From Bacteroidota bacterium (GTDB lineage: Bacteria > Bacteroidota > Bacteroidia > Chitinophagales > Chitinophagaceae): 33,909 nucleotides of DNA. The stretch is taken from contig JAGWRO010000079.1 of assembly GCA_028876495.1 (NCBI GenBank), forward strand, positions 1-33,909, read 5' to 3'. Within the stretch, counting starts at the first letter, position 1. The number at the start of each line of letters is the position of its first letter. The notes beneath the pieces were generated by a model. The model searched no databases and was not told where the DNA came from. It saw only the letters and a program-made list of their open reading frames with translations. A program made the translations under genes and the position numbers. Shown here piece by piece: positions 6,905-15,594 of this stretch.

Positions 6905-9405
6905 ACGTAGTTATCCATTATACAATTGAAGAAATTGCAAAAATTTGCAAAGGAAAATGGAAGAACAGAAATCCTTCTTTTTCTCAACTGTCCTATCTTT
7001 CGCTGGATACACGTAAAATTTCTTATCCCCAAGAAACTGTATTTTTTGCGATTAGAAATAAAATGCGAAATGCAAACTTTTTTTTGGAAACTCTTTATAA
7101 TAAAGGAGTTCGCAACTTGGTAACCGATGACCAAAATGTTGATTTCGCCCAACTTAAAGAAGCCAATATTGTACTGGTAAAAAATACTGTTGCTGCTTTT
7201 CAACAACTGGCCATATTTCATCGAAACCGGTTTTCAAAAGATCAATTAAATGTTATTGGAATTACAGGAAGCAATGGAAAAACGATTGTAAAAGAATGGC
7301 TCAACCAACTTCTTGAAAAGGAATTTTCCATTGTAAGAAGTCCTAAAAGTTTTAACTCTCAAATTGGAGTCCCACTTAGTGTTTTAAATATTGCTTCTTC
7401 AAATAATCTTGCAATTTTCGAAGCCGGTATTTCCCAACCCGGAGAAATGAAAAACCTGGATAAAATTATTCAGCCGCAGATTGGAATTTTTACCAATATT
7501 GGCAATGCGCATGATGAAGGATTTAAAAATACACAACAGAAAATTCGTGAAAAGCTTCTTCTTTTTACGAATTCCAATCATTTGATTTTCTGTTCAGATG
7601 ATGAAAGGCTTGCAAGTGAAATACGATTATTTCGGAAAAAGCACAATCAACTTAAAGTTTTTTCATGGGGGAGAAAAAGCAGCAATACTTTGAGGATAAA
7701 GGAAATTAAAAAAGAGAATTCATTATCGTTGATAGAAGTAATTTATAAAGGTAAAAAATTCAGAATTCAAATTCCGTTTACTGATGAAGCTTCTGTTCAA
7801 AACGCAGTCCACTGCTGGTGTGCCTTATTTATTTTGCAAAAAAACACTGAGACAGTAAGAAGGCATTTTACTTCACTTTATCCAATAGAAATGCGACTGG
7901 AATTGAAATCCGGCATTAACCGTTGCGATATTATTAACGATAGTTATAGCAATGATTTTTATTCTTTGGGAATTGCTCTTGATTTTTTACATCAACAAAA
8001 ACGCCATAAGTATCATACGCTTATTTTATCGGATATAGTACAATCCGGAGTTGAACCTGAAAAATTGTATAAGGATATTGCTTCATTGTTGCAACAAAAA
8101 AATATTGATAAATTTTATGGAGTAGGGGCTGATATTTTTTCTCAGCAGAAAGTATTCGAAGGGTTAAATAGCACTTCTTTTTTTAAAAGCACAGATGACT
8201 TCTTAAAGAATATCTTTATTTCCGGATTTCATGATGAAACTATTCTAATTAAAGGTGCACGTCAATTTGAATTTGAAAAGATAAGCCATATTCTGGAACA
8301 AAAAGTTCATCAAACTGTTCTTTCTATTAATCTAAATTCTATTGTTCATAACCTTAAACAGTATAAAGAAAAACTGAAGCCGTCAACCAAAATTATGGTG
8401 ATGGTAAAAGCGTTTGGCTATGGAAGCGGGAGCTATGAAATTGCTTCGGTATTGGAATATAACAAGGTGGATTATTTGGCCGTAGCCTACGCTGATGAAG
8501 GAATTGAATTGCGAAAGGCCGGAATTACTTTGCCCATAATGGTGATGAATACCGACAACAGTTCCTTTGATTCAGTAGTAAATTATAACCTGGAACCGGA
8601 AATTTTTTCGTTTAATTTATTAAAAGATTTTACTGAGTTTTTGAGCAAATCAGAAATCGAAAATTATCCTGTTCATTTAAAAATTGATACAGGAATGCAT
8701 CGGCTTGGTTTTATGGAGAATGAAATTTCTTTTTTGTGCAAAAAAATATCGTCTAATAAATTCATCAAAATAAAAAGTGTTTTCTCTCATCTTGCTGCCA
8801 GCGAAGATCCGGCAGAAGACCCTTTTACACTTTTACAGTTTACTATTTTTAAAAGTTGTTGTACAAAGATTGAAAAAACTTTGAATTATGCTTTCGACAA
8901 GCATATCGACAACACTACAGGGATAAGCCGGCATCCTGAAATGCAATTGAACATGGTTCGCCTTGGAATTGGCCTTTATGGCATTGATAGCAATAAAGAA
9001 ATGCAGAAAAAACTCAAAAATGTTTCTACATTAACCACCACGATTTCGCAGATCAAAAAAATAAAAGCCGGTGAAACTGTGGGATATGGAAGAAAAGCCA
9101 CAGTTGAAAAAGATAGTGTGATTGCTGTTGTGCGAATAGGTTACGCTGACGGATATTCGCGTAGATTTGGAAATGGGAATGGGAAAATGCTGGTAAAAAA
9201 TAAATTGGTTCCTGTTATCGGAAATATTTGCATGGACATGACAATGCTGGACGTTACAGGAATAAAAGCAAAGGAAGGAGATGAAGTAATAGTTTTTGGA
9301 GAATTGCTTTCTTTGCAATCTGTTGCGCATTGGGCAGAAACAATTCCTTATGAAATAATGACCAGTATTTCGCAGAGAGTGAAAAGGATCTATTTTGAGG
9401 AATAG
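6901..9405 (+). CDS. Bifunctional MurF ligase / alanine racemase fusion
   Basis: 834-residue fusion. Residues 1 to ~460 are UDP-MurNAc-tripeptide:D-Ala-D-Ala ligase (MurF), with the ATP P-loop GITGSNGKT (120-128) and the central-domain NIGNAHDEG motif. Residues ~470-834 are a fold-type III alanine racemase: PLP lysine Lys503 in MVKAFGYGSG, catalytic Tyr748 in IGYADGYSR and ICMDMTMLDV near the active-site cysteine/methionine region. One half makes D-Ala (for Ddl) and the other ligates D-Ala-D-Ala to the peptidoglycan precursor. The MurF motif usually written DSYNANP reads INDSYSND, as is common in the fused Bacteroidota forms. Start TTG at 6901 overlaps the terC stop as TTGA, which suggests translational coupling. 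The MurF-Alr fusion is known in this phylum. Confidence 0.93.
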   Translation: MNVVIHYTIEEIAKICKGKWKNRNPSFSQLSYLSLDTRKISYPQETVFFAIRNKMRNANFFLETLYNKGVRNLVTDDQNVDFAQLKEANIVLVKNTVAAFQQLAIFHRNRFSKDQLNVIGITGSNGKTIVKEWLNQLLEKEFSIVRSPKSFNSQIGVPLSVLNIASSNNLAIFEAGISQPGEMKNLDKIIQPQIGIFTNIGNAHDEGFKNTQQKIREKLLLFTNSNHLIFCSDDERLASEIRLFRKKHNQLKVFSWGRKSSNTLRIKEIKKENSLSLIEVIYKGKKFRIQIPFTDEASVQNAVHCWCALFILQKNTETVRRHFTSLYPIEMRLELKSGINRCDIINDSYSNDFYSLGIALDFLHQQKRHKYHTLILSDIVQSGVEPEKLYKDIASLLQQKNIDKFYGVGADIFSQQKVFEGLNSTSFFKSTDDFLKNIFISGFHDETILIKGARQFEFEKISHILEQKVHQTVLSINLNSIVHNLKQYKEKLKPSTKIMVMVKAFGYGSGSYEIASVLEYNKVDYLAVAYADEGIELRKAGITLPIMVMNTDNSSFDSVVNYNLEPEIFSFNLLKDFTEFLSKSEIENYPVHLKIDTGMHRLGFMENEISFLCKKISSNKFIKIKSVFSHLAASEDPAEDPFTLLQFTIFKSCCTKIEKTLNYAFDKHIDNTTGISRHPEMQLNMVRLGIGLYGIDSNKEMQKKLKNVSTLTTTISQIKKIKAGETVGYGRKATVEKDSVIAVVRIGYADGYSRRFGNGNGKMLVKNKLVPVIGNICMDMTMLDVTGIKAKEGDEVIVFGELLSLQSVAHWAETIPYEIMTSISQRVKRIYFEE

Positions 9406-9447
9406 AAAATAAAATAGAGTTGCGATTTATAAAATAAAAATTTTTAA

Positions 9448-10104
9448 TTGAAAAAGAGACATGTTTTTTTAATTATTGGGCTTATTGTTATTGCTGACCA
9501 GGCCTTAAAGATTTATGTGAAAACGCATTATCATCCGGGCGAATCACACCCGGTTTTAGGGAATTGGTTTCAATTGTATTTTATTGAAAATGCCGGAATG
9601 GCCTATGGCTGGAAATTTGGCGGAGGATTTGGGAAAATAGCACTTACCTTATTCCGGCTTGCAGCTGTTATTTTTGGAGTTTATTATTTAAGGAAAATTG
9701 TAGAAAAAAAATATCACCCCGGATATATTATTTGTGTATCGCTTGTATTTTCCGGCGCTTTAGGTAATTTGCTTGATAGTTTATTTTATGGGCTGATTTT
9801 CGATAAAAGCAGTTTCGATAAAGAAGGCGTAGCTGCGCTATTTCCGGCTCATGGATATGGTTCATTTTTACATGGCAACGTAGTAGATATGATCTATTTG
9901 CCCTTGTTTCATGTTAATAAAGTTCCTTCCTGGATTCCTTTTTTTGGCGGAAAAGATTTTTCATTTTTTAATTATATTTTCAATATCGCTGATGCTTCTG
10001 TTTCCATCGGAGTTATAGGTATTCTTCTTTTTAGAAGGCGTTTTTTTAAAGCTGTTTCAAAAAATAGCGACACAAAAAATATCAATCAATTTGATAATAA
10101 TTAA
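9448..10104 (+). CDS. lspA: Lipoprotein signal peptidase, copy A
   Basis: 218-residue type II signal peptidase (family A8), an inner-membrane aspartic protease that cuts prolipoproteins before the lipidated cysteine. Visible motifs: ADQALK near the N-terminus, FIENAGMAYGW, SGALGNLLDS, and the two catalytic aspartates Asp147 in GNVVDM and Asp182 in FNIADAS. It is about 50 residues longer than the E. coli enzyme because of an insertion between GNLLDS and GNVVDM plus a C-terminal tail, a form seen in Bacteroidota. Start is TTG at 9448 (MKKRHVFL). A second copy follows 57 bases downstream. Both catalytic residues are intact, so neither looks like a decayed copy. Confidence 0.92.
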   Translation: MKKRHVFLIIGLIVIADQALKIYVKTHYHPGESHPVLGNWFQLYFIENAGMAYGWKFGGGFGKIALTLFRLAAVIFGVYYLRKIVEKKYHPGYIICVSLVFSGALGNLLDSLFYGLIFDKSSFDKEGVAALFPAHGYGSFLHGNVVDMIYLPLFHVNKVPSWIPFFGGKDFSFFNYIFNIADASVSIGVIGILLFRRRFFKAVSKNSDTKNINQFDNN

Positions 10105-10136
10105 CGTATTGAATAAAGGCCATGGCTCAATTTTAT

Positions 10137-10144
10137 TATCTTTG
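10137..10144 (+). promoter_or_regulatory. -7 promoter box of lspA copy B
   Basis: TATCTTTG, an exact TAnnTTTG match, 17 bases before the GTG start at 10162 and 32 bases after the copy A stop. A TTG at 10109-10111 is 25 bases upstream, slightly too far for a standard -33 element. It suggests the second copy can be expressed independently. Confidence 0.5.
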
Positions 10145-10161
10145 CTCATTAAAATTGTTAC

Positions 10162-10827
10162 GTGAAAAAGAGAAGTGTTTTCTTAATTATTTTACTTGTT
10201 GTTGCTGCTGATCAGGCCCTGAAAATTTTCATAAAAACTCATTATCATGCCGGAGAATCGCACATGGTTATAGGACATTGGTTTCAATTGTATTTTATTG
10301 AGAATGAGGGAATGGCTTATGGCTGGAAGTTGGGAGGTGAATTCGGGAAAATGTTGCTTACCTTATTCAGGTTAGCTGCAGTAATTTTTGGGGTCTTTTA
10401 TATTAAGAAAATTATAGAACAAAAATATAATCGTGGCTTTATAATTTGTGTGGCATTGATTTTTGCCGGAGCGCTGGGTAATTTAATTGATAGCATGTTC
10501 TATGGGTTGATCTTTGGAGATAGTAGTATGCTGGTTGGGAATGTTGCCCATATATTTCCTAAATATGGTTATGCAGGTTTTTTGCATGGTAAAGTTGTTG
10601 ATATGCTGTATTTCCCTATTATACATACGCGGCTTCCACTATGGGTACCTTTTTGGGGTGGTAAATTTTTCGATTTTTTCAGCCCTATATTTAACCTTGC
10701 AGATGCTTCCATTTCAATAGGTATCATTTCAATTTTTGTTTTTCAAAAAAAGTTTTTTGGTCGCCACAGTTCACATCCAATAATTGAATCAGAAAAAATG
10801 ATTAATGAGGGAGTAGAAGTTTCCTAA
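10162..10827 (+). CDS. lspA: Lipoprotein signal peptidase, copy B
   Basis: 221-residue paralogue of the preceding gene. By eye about three quarters of the first ~118 residues are identical (for example LTLFRLAAVIFGV and IENxGMAYGWK in both), with divergence concentrated in the insertion and the C-terminal tail. Catalytic Asp147 (GKVVDM) and Asp181 (FNLADAS) are present. Start is GTG at 10162, which aligns with the TTG of copy A at MKKR. The strong similarity and head-to-tail layout indicate tandem duplication, followed by divergence rather than decay. A lipoprotein gene begins 28 bases downstream and is a possible dedicated substrate, but that is only inferred from position. Confidence 0.92.
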   Translation: MKKRSVFLIILLVVAADQALKIFIKTHYHAGESHMVIGHWFQLYFIENEGMAYGWKLGGEFGKMLLTLFRLAAVIFGVFYIKKIIEQKYNRGFIICVALIFAGALGNLIDSMFYGLIFGDSSMLVGNVAHIFPKYGYAGFLHGKVVDMLYFPIIHTRLPLWVPFWGGKFFDFFSPIFNLADASISIGIISIFVFQKKFFGRHSSHPIIESEKMINEGVEVS

Positions 10828-10843
10828 TCTGCTTAATTCACTT

Positions 10844-10851
10844 TAAATTTA
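10844..10851 (+). promoter_or_regulatory. Possible -7 box of the small lipoprotein gene
   Basis: TAAATTTA, seven of eight positions of TAnnTTTG, ending 4 bases before the ATG at 10856. If used, the transcript would be nearly leaderless. Confidence 0.3.
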
Positions 10852-10855
10852 GACC

Positions 10856-11326
10856 ATGAAACTTTTCAAACTTTCTTTTTGGTTGTTACTGATTGCGACA
10901 GTTGTAATTTCTTGTGGTAAGGAATACAGTTCTGAGCAACTACGACCTGCAACCGGGAGCTGGGAATTTTCTAACGGAGGAATAAACTATTCAGGGTATT
11001 TGGATACGGTTTATCAGACCATTGGAGTAGGTTCTAACGTGCTTTATATTCTGGGTAAAACAGATGATGGCAGCCAATATTTTCAACTGAAATTGTATGG
11101 AAATTCTTTCACTCCGGGCACTTATTATGCAACACAATATCAAAATTCTTTTTCTTATAACCTTCCCGCTAAAACTATTTATACGGCTAATGCCTTGATA
11201 GGTGAATTTGTAGTGAATTTAAACGTACTTGATTCTGCAAAAATTCAGGGCACTTTTTCAGGAACTGCAAAGGACAGTGCTAATAATCTCATCCAAATTA
11301 CTAACGGAAAATTTAACACGTACTAA
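10856..11326 (+). CDS. Small predicted lipoprotein of unknown function
   Basis: 156 residues with a lipoprotein signal peptide: MKLFKLSF, a hydrophobic core and a lipobox VISC ending at Cys20, followed by GKEYSS. The mature part is rich in Gly, Ser, Thr and Tyr with alternating hydrophobic residues (beta-sheet character), and contains GSWEFSNGG, YLDTVYQ, LYGNSFTPGTYYA and GTFSGTAKDSANN, reminiscent of small Bacteroidota beta-sandwich lipoproteins. I do not recognise a named family. It sits directly after two lspA copies on the same strand and converges with the T9SS protein gene. No functional claim beyond membrane-anchored lipoprotein. Confidence 0.8.
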   Translation: MKLFKLSFWLLLIATVVISCGKEYSSEQLRPATGSWEFSNGGINYSGYLDTVYQTIGVGSNVLYILGKTDDGSQYFQLKLYGNSFTPGTYYATQYQNSFSYNLPAKTIYTANALIGEFVVNLNVLDSAKIQGTFSGTAKDSANNLIQITNGKFNTY

Positions 11327-11355
11327 GGCGTTCTACAAAATAAAAAAGCAGCTAT

Positions 11356-11370
11356 TTTGTTGGTTTACTG
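11356..11370 (+). repeat. Intergenic 15-base motif, copy 2
   Basis: TTTGTTGGTTTACTG, identical over 15 bases to the copy at 28721-28735. It lies between the convergent lipoprotein and T9SS protein genes, 30 bases after the lipoprotein stop. Confidence 0.65.
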
Positions 11371-11388
11371 AATAATAAAATTTTAAGA

Positions 11389-11535
11389 TTAATATGTTTT
11401 GATCAATTTATTTTGAACAACATTTCCATTAAACTGTGCTCTTAAAATGTATATACCGGTTGGTAAATTATAAAGATCATCAAGCGTTTGCTGTGAATTT
11501 CCCTTATAAAGTTCCATTGTTTTTTTCTTTACTAT
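11389..11535 (-). pseudogene. Detached end of a T9SS type A sorting domain
   Basis: In the frame offset by one base from the upstream gene, the minus strand reads IVKKKTMELYKGN, a short Gln/Asp/Leu segment, then LPTGIYILRAQFNGN and ends KLIKTY with TAA at 11389-11391. This is the classic end of a type A sorting domain and joins smoothly to CDIFGK in the upstream frame if one base near 11536 (GGAAAATATAG) is skipped. So the last ~48 codons of the gene are present but out of frame. A real one-base insertion and a sequencing or assembly error cannot be told apart here. Confidence 0.75.
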
Positions 11536-13693
11536 ATTTTCCAAATATATCACATAAATTAAATTCTATCATTCCTTCAGAAGGAACAAACACATTCATT
11601 TTTAAGCTGTTTTTAAAAGGGTTTACGGTGGTTATGGTAAATGAGCCTCCTGTATTATAAACAGATGCGATTTTTGAATATTTATATTCTATACTTTTAT
11701 TATTCAAAAGTTTTAACCTGTAGAAAGCAGTATTTATAATACTTGCCGGGTCGTTAAAAGTATAAGATGAACTGCCTGCCTCATTTAATGCTGCTACCTT
11801 TCCTACTTTTGTAAAATGGATTCCATCAAAACTTTTTTCTACTTCGTAAGCCAAAAGATTACTTTCATTTTCTGAAGTCCATTTTAAAACTGCTTTATCA
11901 TTTATTAGGGCTCCGTTAAAATTTAGTAGCGAAACATCCAATAGAGGGCAGGAAGTACTATAAACTTTTAAGAAGATCTTTTGACTGTTATAAACTGAAC
12001 AATCAGGATTATCTAAATTATCCGTAGTTGTTCCAACTTTTACGCGATAATAGGTGGCACTATCAGCTTTAACCGGAACCAGAACAGTGTCAACATGATA
12101 AACATATAATCCGTTTTCAACCTCTGGAACTTTTGAACTTCCTGCATTTACAGCATTCCAGGTAATACCGTCAGTACTTGTTTCCCAGCGATAATTTACA
12201 TAATTGTTGAAATAGCTTTTTACTGTATCACTTAAGGTAATGGGCCATCCTGCACAAGCGGTGGCTGTATCACTTGGATTCATCACCAAATTAGGATAAC
12301 AGGATACTAATTTAATATCATCTAATACCCAATCATTTCCTCCACCGCCTGCCGCATTATTTTTTATTGAAATAGTAAAGCTAGTTTCTGTTGGGCCGGT
12401 TTTGTACATAAATCCTCTTTTCTGCCAGTTGTTATCATGTGGAATATCACCTGTTGTATAGTAGTCGACATCATTGACTGCAAATGAGAGGTTGGGTAAA
12501 ACGCCGGGAGTATGAGTTGCAGTGCTGTTAGAATCAATGCCGCAAACCCCACAAAGATTTCTAACCCATGCAGAGAATTCGTAATTGGTATTAGGGCAGA
12601 CGTTGCTTATCGTTTCCCTGAAGGCTTCTCCTGTTGGAAAAGCTGCATTCACTACCAACATATATCCACCATTGGTGCCGGGAGCCACAGGTGGGTTGCC
12701 GGCCGCAGTATTAGTGGCTCCTGTATGATCTCCTATTATATCCCAAAAACCACCAAAAACGCGGTGGGAATTGTAAGTAGGACTATAAGGGCCGGTATTG
12801 TTGGTAGTGCCGTCTGCACTGGTATTATTTGCGATAGAATAATAACCATCCCCGGGCGCATTGGCTCCCATATTTATTTTGGTATAGGCATTCCCGCCTA
12901 TCACACCAAGTGCTCTGTTTTGGATGTTCCCTGATCCAAAGGAACTATCAGCCGTGAAACTGGCACTTGAAAAATTGTTACACAAACCTGAGTTTTGGAT
13001 AATTTTTATTCCCGCATAATCAAAACGATAAGTCGTTTTTGTTCCTGTTGTTGACGTATCAAAGTAATAGTTTCCTGTAAGATGGATCGTATCTCCAAAA
13101 CTTGCCGTTATTTGTAACCGGTAGGCAACAATGAATAAAGTCGTTCCATAGAATTTAGGTTTATTTCCGGGGTTTACTGCTCCCCCTCCGCTGGTAATAC
13201 CAAAACTGCCTGATGTAGGATTAGTAGCACCCGTGCCAATATTTACACGGATTCTTGGCGTAGTGCCGCTCACATATAAACCCAGATCATCGCCTGAGGC
13301 ATCAGTATAAGGCCCCCGAAAAGTAAGTCCTTCGTTGGTTACTATTTTAAGTGAATTGGAGATATATTGAGTGCCGGTAGGAATAGAATCAATATAATAA
13401 ATACTATTTGTTGTTTTGTTAACTTTTACTAATGCGTGAACTTCAATTATATCGCCGTTTTCAAGTGTTCCTCCCGTAGAATTGCGGGTAACATTTTGGT
13501 AACTGTAACTAAAAATTAGGGCTTGTGCTTTGGTAGAAGATGGAAATAAAAATCCCAATCCTGACAGAAAAATAAGTGTGAATAAGAAGAATCCTCTTTT
13601 GCAAAAATATCTTTTGCTTTGCGGAGGAACACAAAAAATACTCTTTGCAAATCCAGCTTTGTAAATATTTTTCATAAAGAAGATTTCGTTCAA
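11504..13693 (-). CDS. Secreted multidomain surface protein, frameshifted in its T9SS sorting domain
   Basis: 729 residues as read. A hydrophobic signal segment at ~34-51 ends in a probable cleavage site TKAQA (~54-58); the N-terminal region before it is unusually long (~30 residues). Next comes a DUF11-like segment (GDIIEVHALVKVN, ~80-92), then a Gly/Asn/Thr-rich beta region with NCPNTNYEFSAWVRN-like carbohydrate-binding features and four closely spaced cysteines near 370-385, then an Ig-like stretch (NYRWETSTDGITWNAV) and finally the fibronectin-like segment common before T9SS tails (LNFNGALINDKAVLKWTSENE). The sorting domain begins at VNPFKNSLKMNVF but breaks after CDIFGK, and the stop at 11504 removes its end. 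The missing part is readable in the next frame (11389-11535). As annotated it would lack the export and attachment signal. Likely a cell-surface or secreted adhesin-like protein; binding target unknown. Confidence 0.8.
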   Translation of the reverse strand: MNEIFFMKNIYKAGFAKSIFCVPPQSKRYFCKRGFFLFTLIFLSGLGFLFPSSTKAQALIFSYSYQNVTRNSTGGTLENGDIIEVHALVKVNKTTNSIYYIDSIPTGTQYISNSLKIVTNEGLTFRGPYTDASGDDLGLYVSGTTPRIRVNIGTGATNPTSGSFGITSGGGAVNPGNKPKFYGTTLFIVAYRLQITASFGDTIHLTGNYYFDTSTTGTKTTYRFDYAGIKIIQNSGLCNNFSSASFTADSSFGSGNIQNRALGVIGGNAYTKINMGANAPGDGYYSIANNTSADGTTNNTGPYSPTYNSHRVFGGFWDIIGDHTGATNTAAGNPPVAPGTNGGYMLVVNAAFPTGEAFRETISNVCPNTNYEFSAWVRNLCGVCGIDSNSTATHTPGVLPNLSFAVNDVDYYTTGDIPHDNNWQKRGFMYKTGPTETSFTISIKNNAAGGGGNDWVLDDIKLVSCYPNLVMNPSDTATACAGWPITLSDTVKSYFNNYVNYRWETSTDGITWNAVNAGSSKVPEVENGLYVYHVDTVLVPVKADSATYYRVKVGTTTDNLDNPDCSVYNSQKIFLKVYSTSCPLLDVSLLNFNGALINDKAVLKWTSENESNLLAYEVEKSFDGIHFTKVGKVAALNEAGSSSYTFNDPASIINTAFYRLKLLNNKSIEYKYSKIASVYNTGGSFTITTVNPFKNSLKMNVFVPSEGMIEFNLCDIFGKYSKEKNNGTL

Positions 13694-13846
13694 TTTTATT
13701 TATGATAAGTAATAATAATAAACGCAACAATCTTCTTTTTATTATTCCGAAAACACATCCTTCGCAATTTGAATTTTCATAATTGATTGAAATAATTTCC
13801 TAATAAGAACGTTGTACTTAATGAAATTCTTTAAAAAATCACCCCC

Positions 13847-15496
13847 GTGAATACAAAATCCTACATTTTCCTGTGCATTTTTGTGTTTTTTGCTGTAAGC
13901 GTTATGGGTCAAAATGAACCATTTTCTGTAAGAACAGTAAATACCGGATACCAATTAAACTCTGCCTGGGAACTCACTTATGGTCCCGATGATTCTTTAT
14001 GGGTTACAGAAAATAGTTCCTACCTGGTCGACAGGATCAATCCTCAAACCGGGGGAAAGACTCAATTAATTGATCTAAGTAGCAAAAGAGATTTTAGTAC
14101 TTCGCTTTCTACATGGCCGCAAGGCGGCTTAATGGGATTGGCTTTGCATCCTTCTATGTATAGCGAATGGCCAAACCCCAGTAAACCCTGGGTGTATCTT
14201 GCTTATGTTTATCATAATGTTGGCTGCTTTACCGCAAAAAACGGCCAGGATAGCGGTTGTTTTTTTAAAACCAAAATAGTAAGATATACTTATGATCGTT
14301 CGACTCACTCCCTCTCAAACCCTGAAACTATCATACAAAATTTAAATGGAAGTACCGATCATAATTCAGGAAGATTAACTATCGGTGATATAGGTGGCAC
14401 TCCTTACTTGTTTTATACAATAGGTGATATGGGAACCGGCCAATTTAAAAATCTTAATCGCACCAACCGTGCACAATTACGGGATACTTTGGAAGGAAAA
14501 GTCTTAAGGTTTAACCTTGATGCGATTGGTTCTGCAAGTAATCCGCAAAACTGGATTCCGAATGACAATCCTTTTGTGGATGCAAATGGCAATTCAACAG
14601 CAGTGTGGAGTTATGGGCATAGAAACGCACAAGGGCTGGCCTTTGGGAGTAATGGGGTCTTATACAGCAGTGAGCAGCAGGATATGAGTGATGATGAAGT
14701 AAATATTATTGAAGAAGGCCGTGATTATGGATGGCCATTGGTTTCCGGCTATAGTGATGGAAATTACGATGGTTATACGCTAGCTAATATGCATGTAACA
14801 AGTGAAGAACAAGATTCAATTGATTATAACCTCAGGGCCCCAATTTATACTTTATATACTACGGCTAATCCAGGCCCTTTATATGGAACCAGTAATTCTA
14901 CCTGGCCTACAGTAGCGTGCTCGAGCCTCAAAGTTTATGAAAACTATATTATTCCAAACTGGAACCGTTCTTTATTGATACCTTCTTTAAAAGCCGGCCA
15001 GGTGTTTAGATTAAAGCTTTCTGAAGATGGAAAATCAGTTATGGGTATGACATCCATCGATACAATGAATTTATATAATAAAGCGCGTCTTCGTGATCTT
15101 TGTGTTTCGCCCGATGGGCTAAAAATTTATGTTTCCTGTGATATGTCCTCTCAAAACTCCGCATACAAGGGTAAGATTTTGGAATATACATACACTGGAC
15201 CCCAGTCAGTTTTGTCTATCGTTCCCGATTCGATAAACACGCCTGCTATTAATACGAAGATTGAAGTATATCCTAACCCGGCAAAAAATATATTATTTGT
15301 AAAAAGTATAAAAAATCAAACAAGCCCACTGCATTATTCAATTTTTGATATCAATGGAAAGGTAGTTTTGAAGGGTAACAGTAATATTAATAATTTTGGT
15401 ATTAATATACAAACGCTTAATCCCGGCATGTATGTTTTTAAACTTTATAATGCCTACTATATAAATATTTGTTCTACAAAAATTATGGTAAAATAA
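13847..15496 (+). CDS. Quinoprotein glucose/sorbosone dehydrogenase with T9SS sorting domain
   Basis: 549 residues: signal peptide 1-21 (cleavage near VMGQ), a six-bladed beta-propeller at ~30-450 and a type A sorting domain at ~470-549 (VYPNPAKN ... NPGMYVFKLYN). The propeller closely follows soluble PQQ glucose dehydrogenase of Acinetobacter (GdhB): DHNSGRLTIG carries the presumed catalytic base His172, GHRNAQGLAF, SDDEVNIIEEGRDYGWP, TWPTVACSS, PSLKAG with PQQ-contacting Lys382, and RLRD with Arg414 and Arg416. It would oxidise aldose sugars outside the outer membrane using PQQ and Ca2+. Start is GTG at 13847; an upstream ATG at 13821 is out of frame and stops at once. It is divergent from the frameshifted T9SS protein. 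True substrate is not predictable. Confidence 0.88.
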   Translation: MNTKSYIFLCIFVFFAVSVMGQNEPFSVRTVNTGYQLNSAWELTYGPDDSLWVTENSSYLVDRINPQTGGKTQLIDLSSKRDFSTSLSTWPQGGLMGLALHPSMYSEWPNPSKPWVYLAYVYHNVGCFTAKNGQDSGCFFKTKIVRYTYDRSTHSLSNPETIIQNLNGSTDHNSGRLTIGDIGGTPYLFYTIGDMGTGQFKNLNRTNRAQLRDTLEGKVLRFNLDAIGSASNPQNWIPNDNPFVDANGNSTAVWSYGHRNAQGLAFGSNGVLYSSEQQDMSDDEVNIIEEGRDYGWPLVSGYSDGNYDGYTLANMHVTSEEQDSIDYNLRAPIYTLYTTANPGPLYGTSNSTWPTVACSSLKVYENYIIPNWNRSLLIPSLKAGQVFRLKLSEDGKSVMGMTSIDTMNLYNKARLRDLCVSPDGLKIYVSCDMSSQNSAYKGKILEYTYTGPQSVLSIVPDSINTPAINTKIEVYPNPAKNILFVKSIKNQTSPLHYSIFDINGKVVLKGNSNINNFGINIQTLNPGMYVFKLYNAYYINICSTKIMVK

Positions 15497-15594
15497 GATT
15501 CTTTTTTATAGTTGAATTTGCAGTAAAACAAGGAATTCACTTTATTTCTGTTTCAAAAAAGCGTATTCCTTTTGTTTTAAGCCACAACGAATTT

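Noticed and set aside
6661-7221. Open frame of 186 codons on the minus strand
   Set aside because: It is a shadow of the terC-murF/alr coding region, which has clear motifs in the other strand.
12512-12934. Long open frame on the plus strand (140 codons)
   Set aside because: It is antisense to the T9SS surface protein gene, has no family features and only reflects composition.
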